Assembly (NCBI GenBank): GCA_014376575.1
Contig: JACMRF010000072.1
Span: forward strand, 1-6,239
Length of the DNA stretch: 6,239 nucleotides
Origin: Undibacterium sp.
GTDB taxonomy: Bacteria; Pseudomonadota; Gammaproteobacteria; Burkholderiales; Burkholderiaceae
Direction: 5' to 3'
Of this stretch, positions 5,975 to 6,239 are shown one piece after another. The position numbers and the translations under genes are program-made. The first letter of the stretch is position 1. The number at the start of each line of letters is the position of its first letter. A model generated the notes under the pieces. That model was given only the letters and a program-made list of their open reading frames with translations. It was not told the origin of the DNA and made no database searches.

Positions 5975-6239
5975 ATGAAAATCGGCATCGCTGGCCCTGT
6001 TTCAACCGAAAGCATCGCGCGTTTTTTAAAATGTGACACAGCCACATTGCCGGTGGGGTACGGTGGCGCGCCTCTGTTAGGCACATTGATCGGTGAAATG
6101 CTTGCGCGCGGACACCATGTGTCTGCCTACACCACATCAGCTGATTTGCCGCTGAATCTGCCCCAGCCAGTTATCGCACAGGGCGAGCGTTTCAAAATCT
6201 ATTATTGCCCGCAACGCAAGCACGCTGTCCGCATGAATG
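5975..6239 (+). CDS. Glycosyltransferase, GT4-like (GT-B fold), N-terminal part, cut by right edge
   Basis: The frame starts at ATG 5975 and stays open to the window end (88 codons). It begins MKIGIAGPVSTESIARFL, then LPVGYGGAPLLGTLIGEMLA followed by RGHHVSAYTT. A glycine-rich loop, a helix and an RGH-V-x-x-Y/V-T strand are the usual opening of GT-B glycosyltransferases of the GT4 group, where this half binds the acceptor. The catalytic and nucleotide-sugar-binding C-terminal domain is outside the window, so specificity cannot be judged. The gene begins 7 bp after the preceding stop with a good GGTGA, so it is almost certainly co-transcribed and perhaps translationally coupled. GC content returns to the high level of ugd (36/60 in 6061-6120), so this gene may belong to a different compositional block from the AT-rich cassette. 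Confidence 0.8.
   Translation, partial: MKIGIAGPVSTESIARFLKCDTATLPVGYGGAPLLGTLIGEMLARGHHVSAYTTSADLPLNLPQPVIAQGERFKIYYCPQRKHAVRMN

Noticed and set aside
5797..6084. Antisense reading frame across the junction of the last two genes
   Set aside because: Overlaps two well-supported + strand genes and shows no recognisable motif.

Overview
The window is part of a surface-polysaccharide (O-antigen or capsule type) gene cluster from a Gram-negative bacterium. The 3' part of ugd resembles betaproteobacterial UDP-glucose 6-dehydrogenases and carries a GC-rich palindromic repeat of the kind scattered through many beta- and gammaproteobacterial genomes. This places the host in the Betaproteobacteria as a best guess; genus cannot be read from the sequence. 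All recognised genes lie on the + strand with short gaps (7-46 bp), so one long operon is likely.

Layout: (1) 1-1095, a ugd gene cut by the left edge, with an in-frame palindromic repeat that lengthens the protein by roughly 28 residues. (2) 1137-2714, a Wzx-type polysaccharide flippase. (3) 2755-3285, a hexapeptide-repeat O-acetyltransferase of the WcaF/maltose-acetyltransferase type. (4) 3332-4126, a DUF268 protein with a methyltransferase-like core. (5) 4134-4964, a putative GT-A-like glycosyltransferase. (6) 4978-5967, a protein I compare with the GT-D (DUF1792) glycosyltransferases, probably starting at TTG. (7) 5975 to the right edge, the N-terminus of a GT4-like (GT-B) glycosyltransferase. 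No gap exceeds 46 bp, and I saw no RNA gene, CRISPR array, IS element or convincing terminator.

How the genes fit together (inference): Ugd makes UDP-glucuronate as a sugar donor. The glycosyltransferases build a lipid-linked repeat unit on the cytoplasmic face, the acetyltransferase and possibly the DUF268 protein decorate it, and the flippase moves it across the inner membrane. A Wzy polymerase, an initiating transferase and chain-length or export genes are not in this window.

Base composition changes along the window. Hand counts of single 60-base lines give 36/60 GC in ugd (841-900), 29/60 at the start of the flippase (1141-1200), 18/60 late in the flippase (2341-2400), 21/60 in the acetyltransferase (3121-3180), 27/60 in the GT-A-like gene (4261-4320), 18/60 then 29/60 within the GT-D-like gene (5041-5100, 5701-5760), and 36/60 in the last gene (6061-6120). 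This fits a serotype-specific, laterally acquired AT-rich cassette between GC-richer flanks. The most unusual features are the repeat inside ugd and the pair of poorly characterised enzymes (DUF268 and GT-D-like) in the cassette. I do not see a wholly new kind of system.
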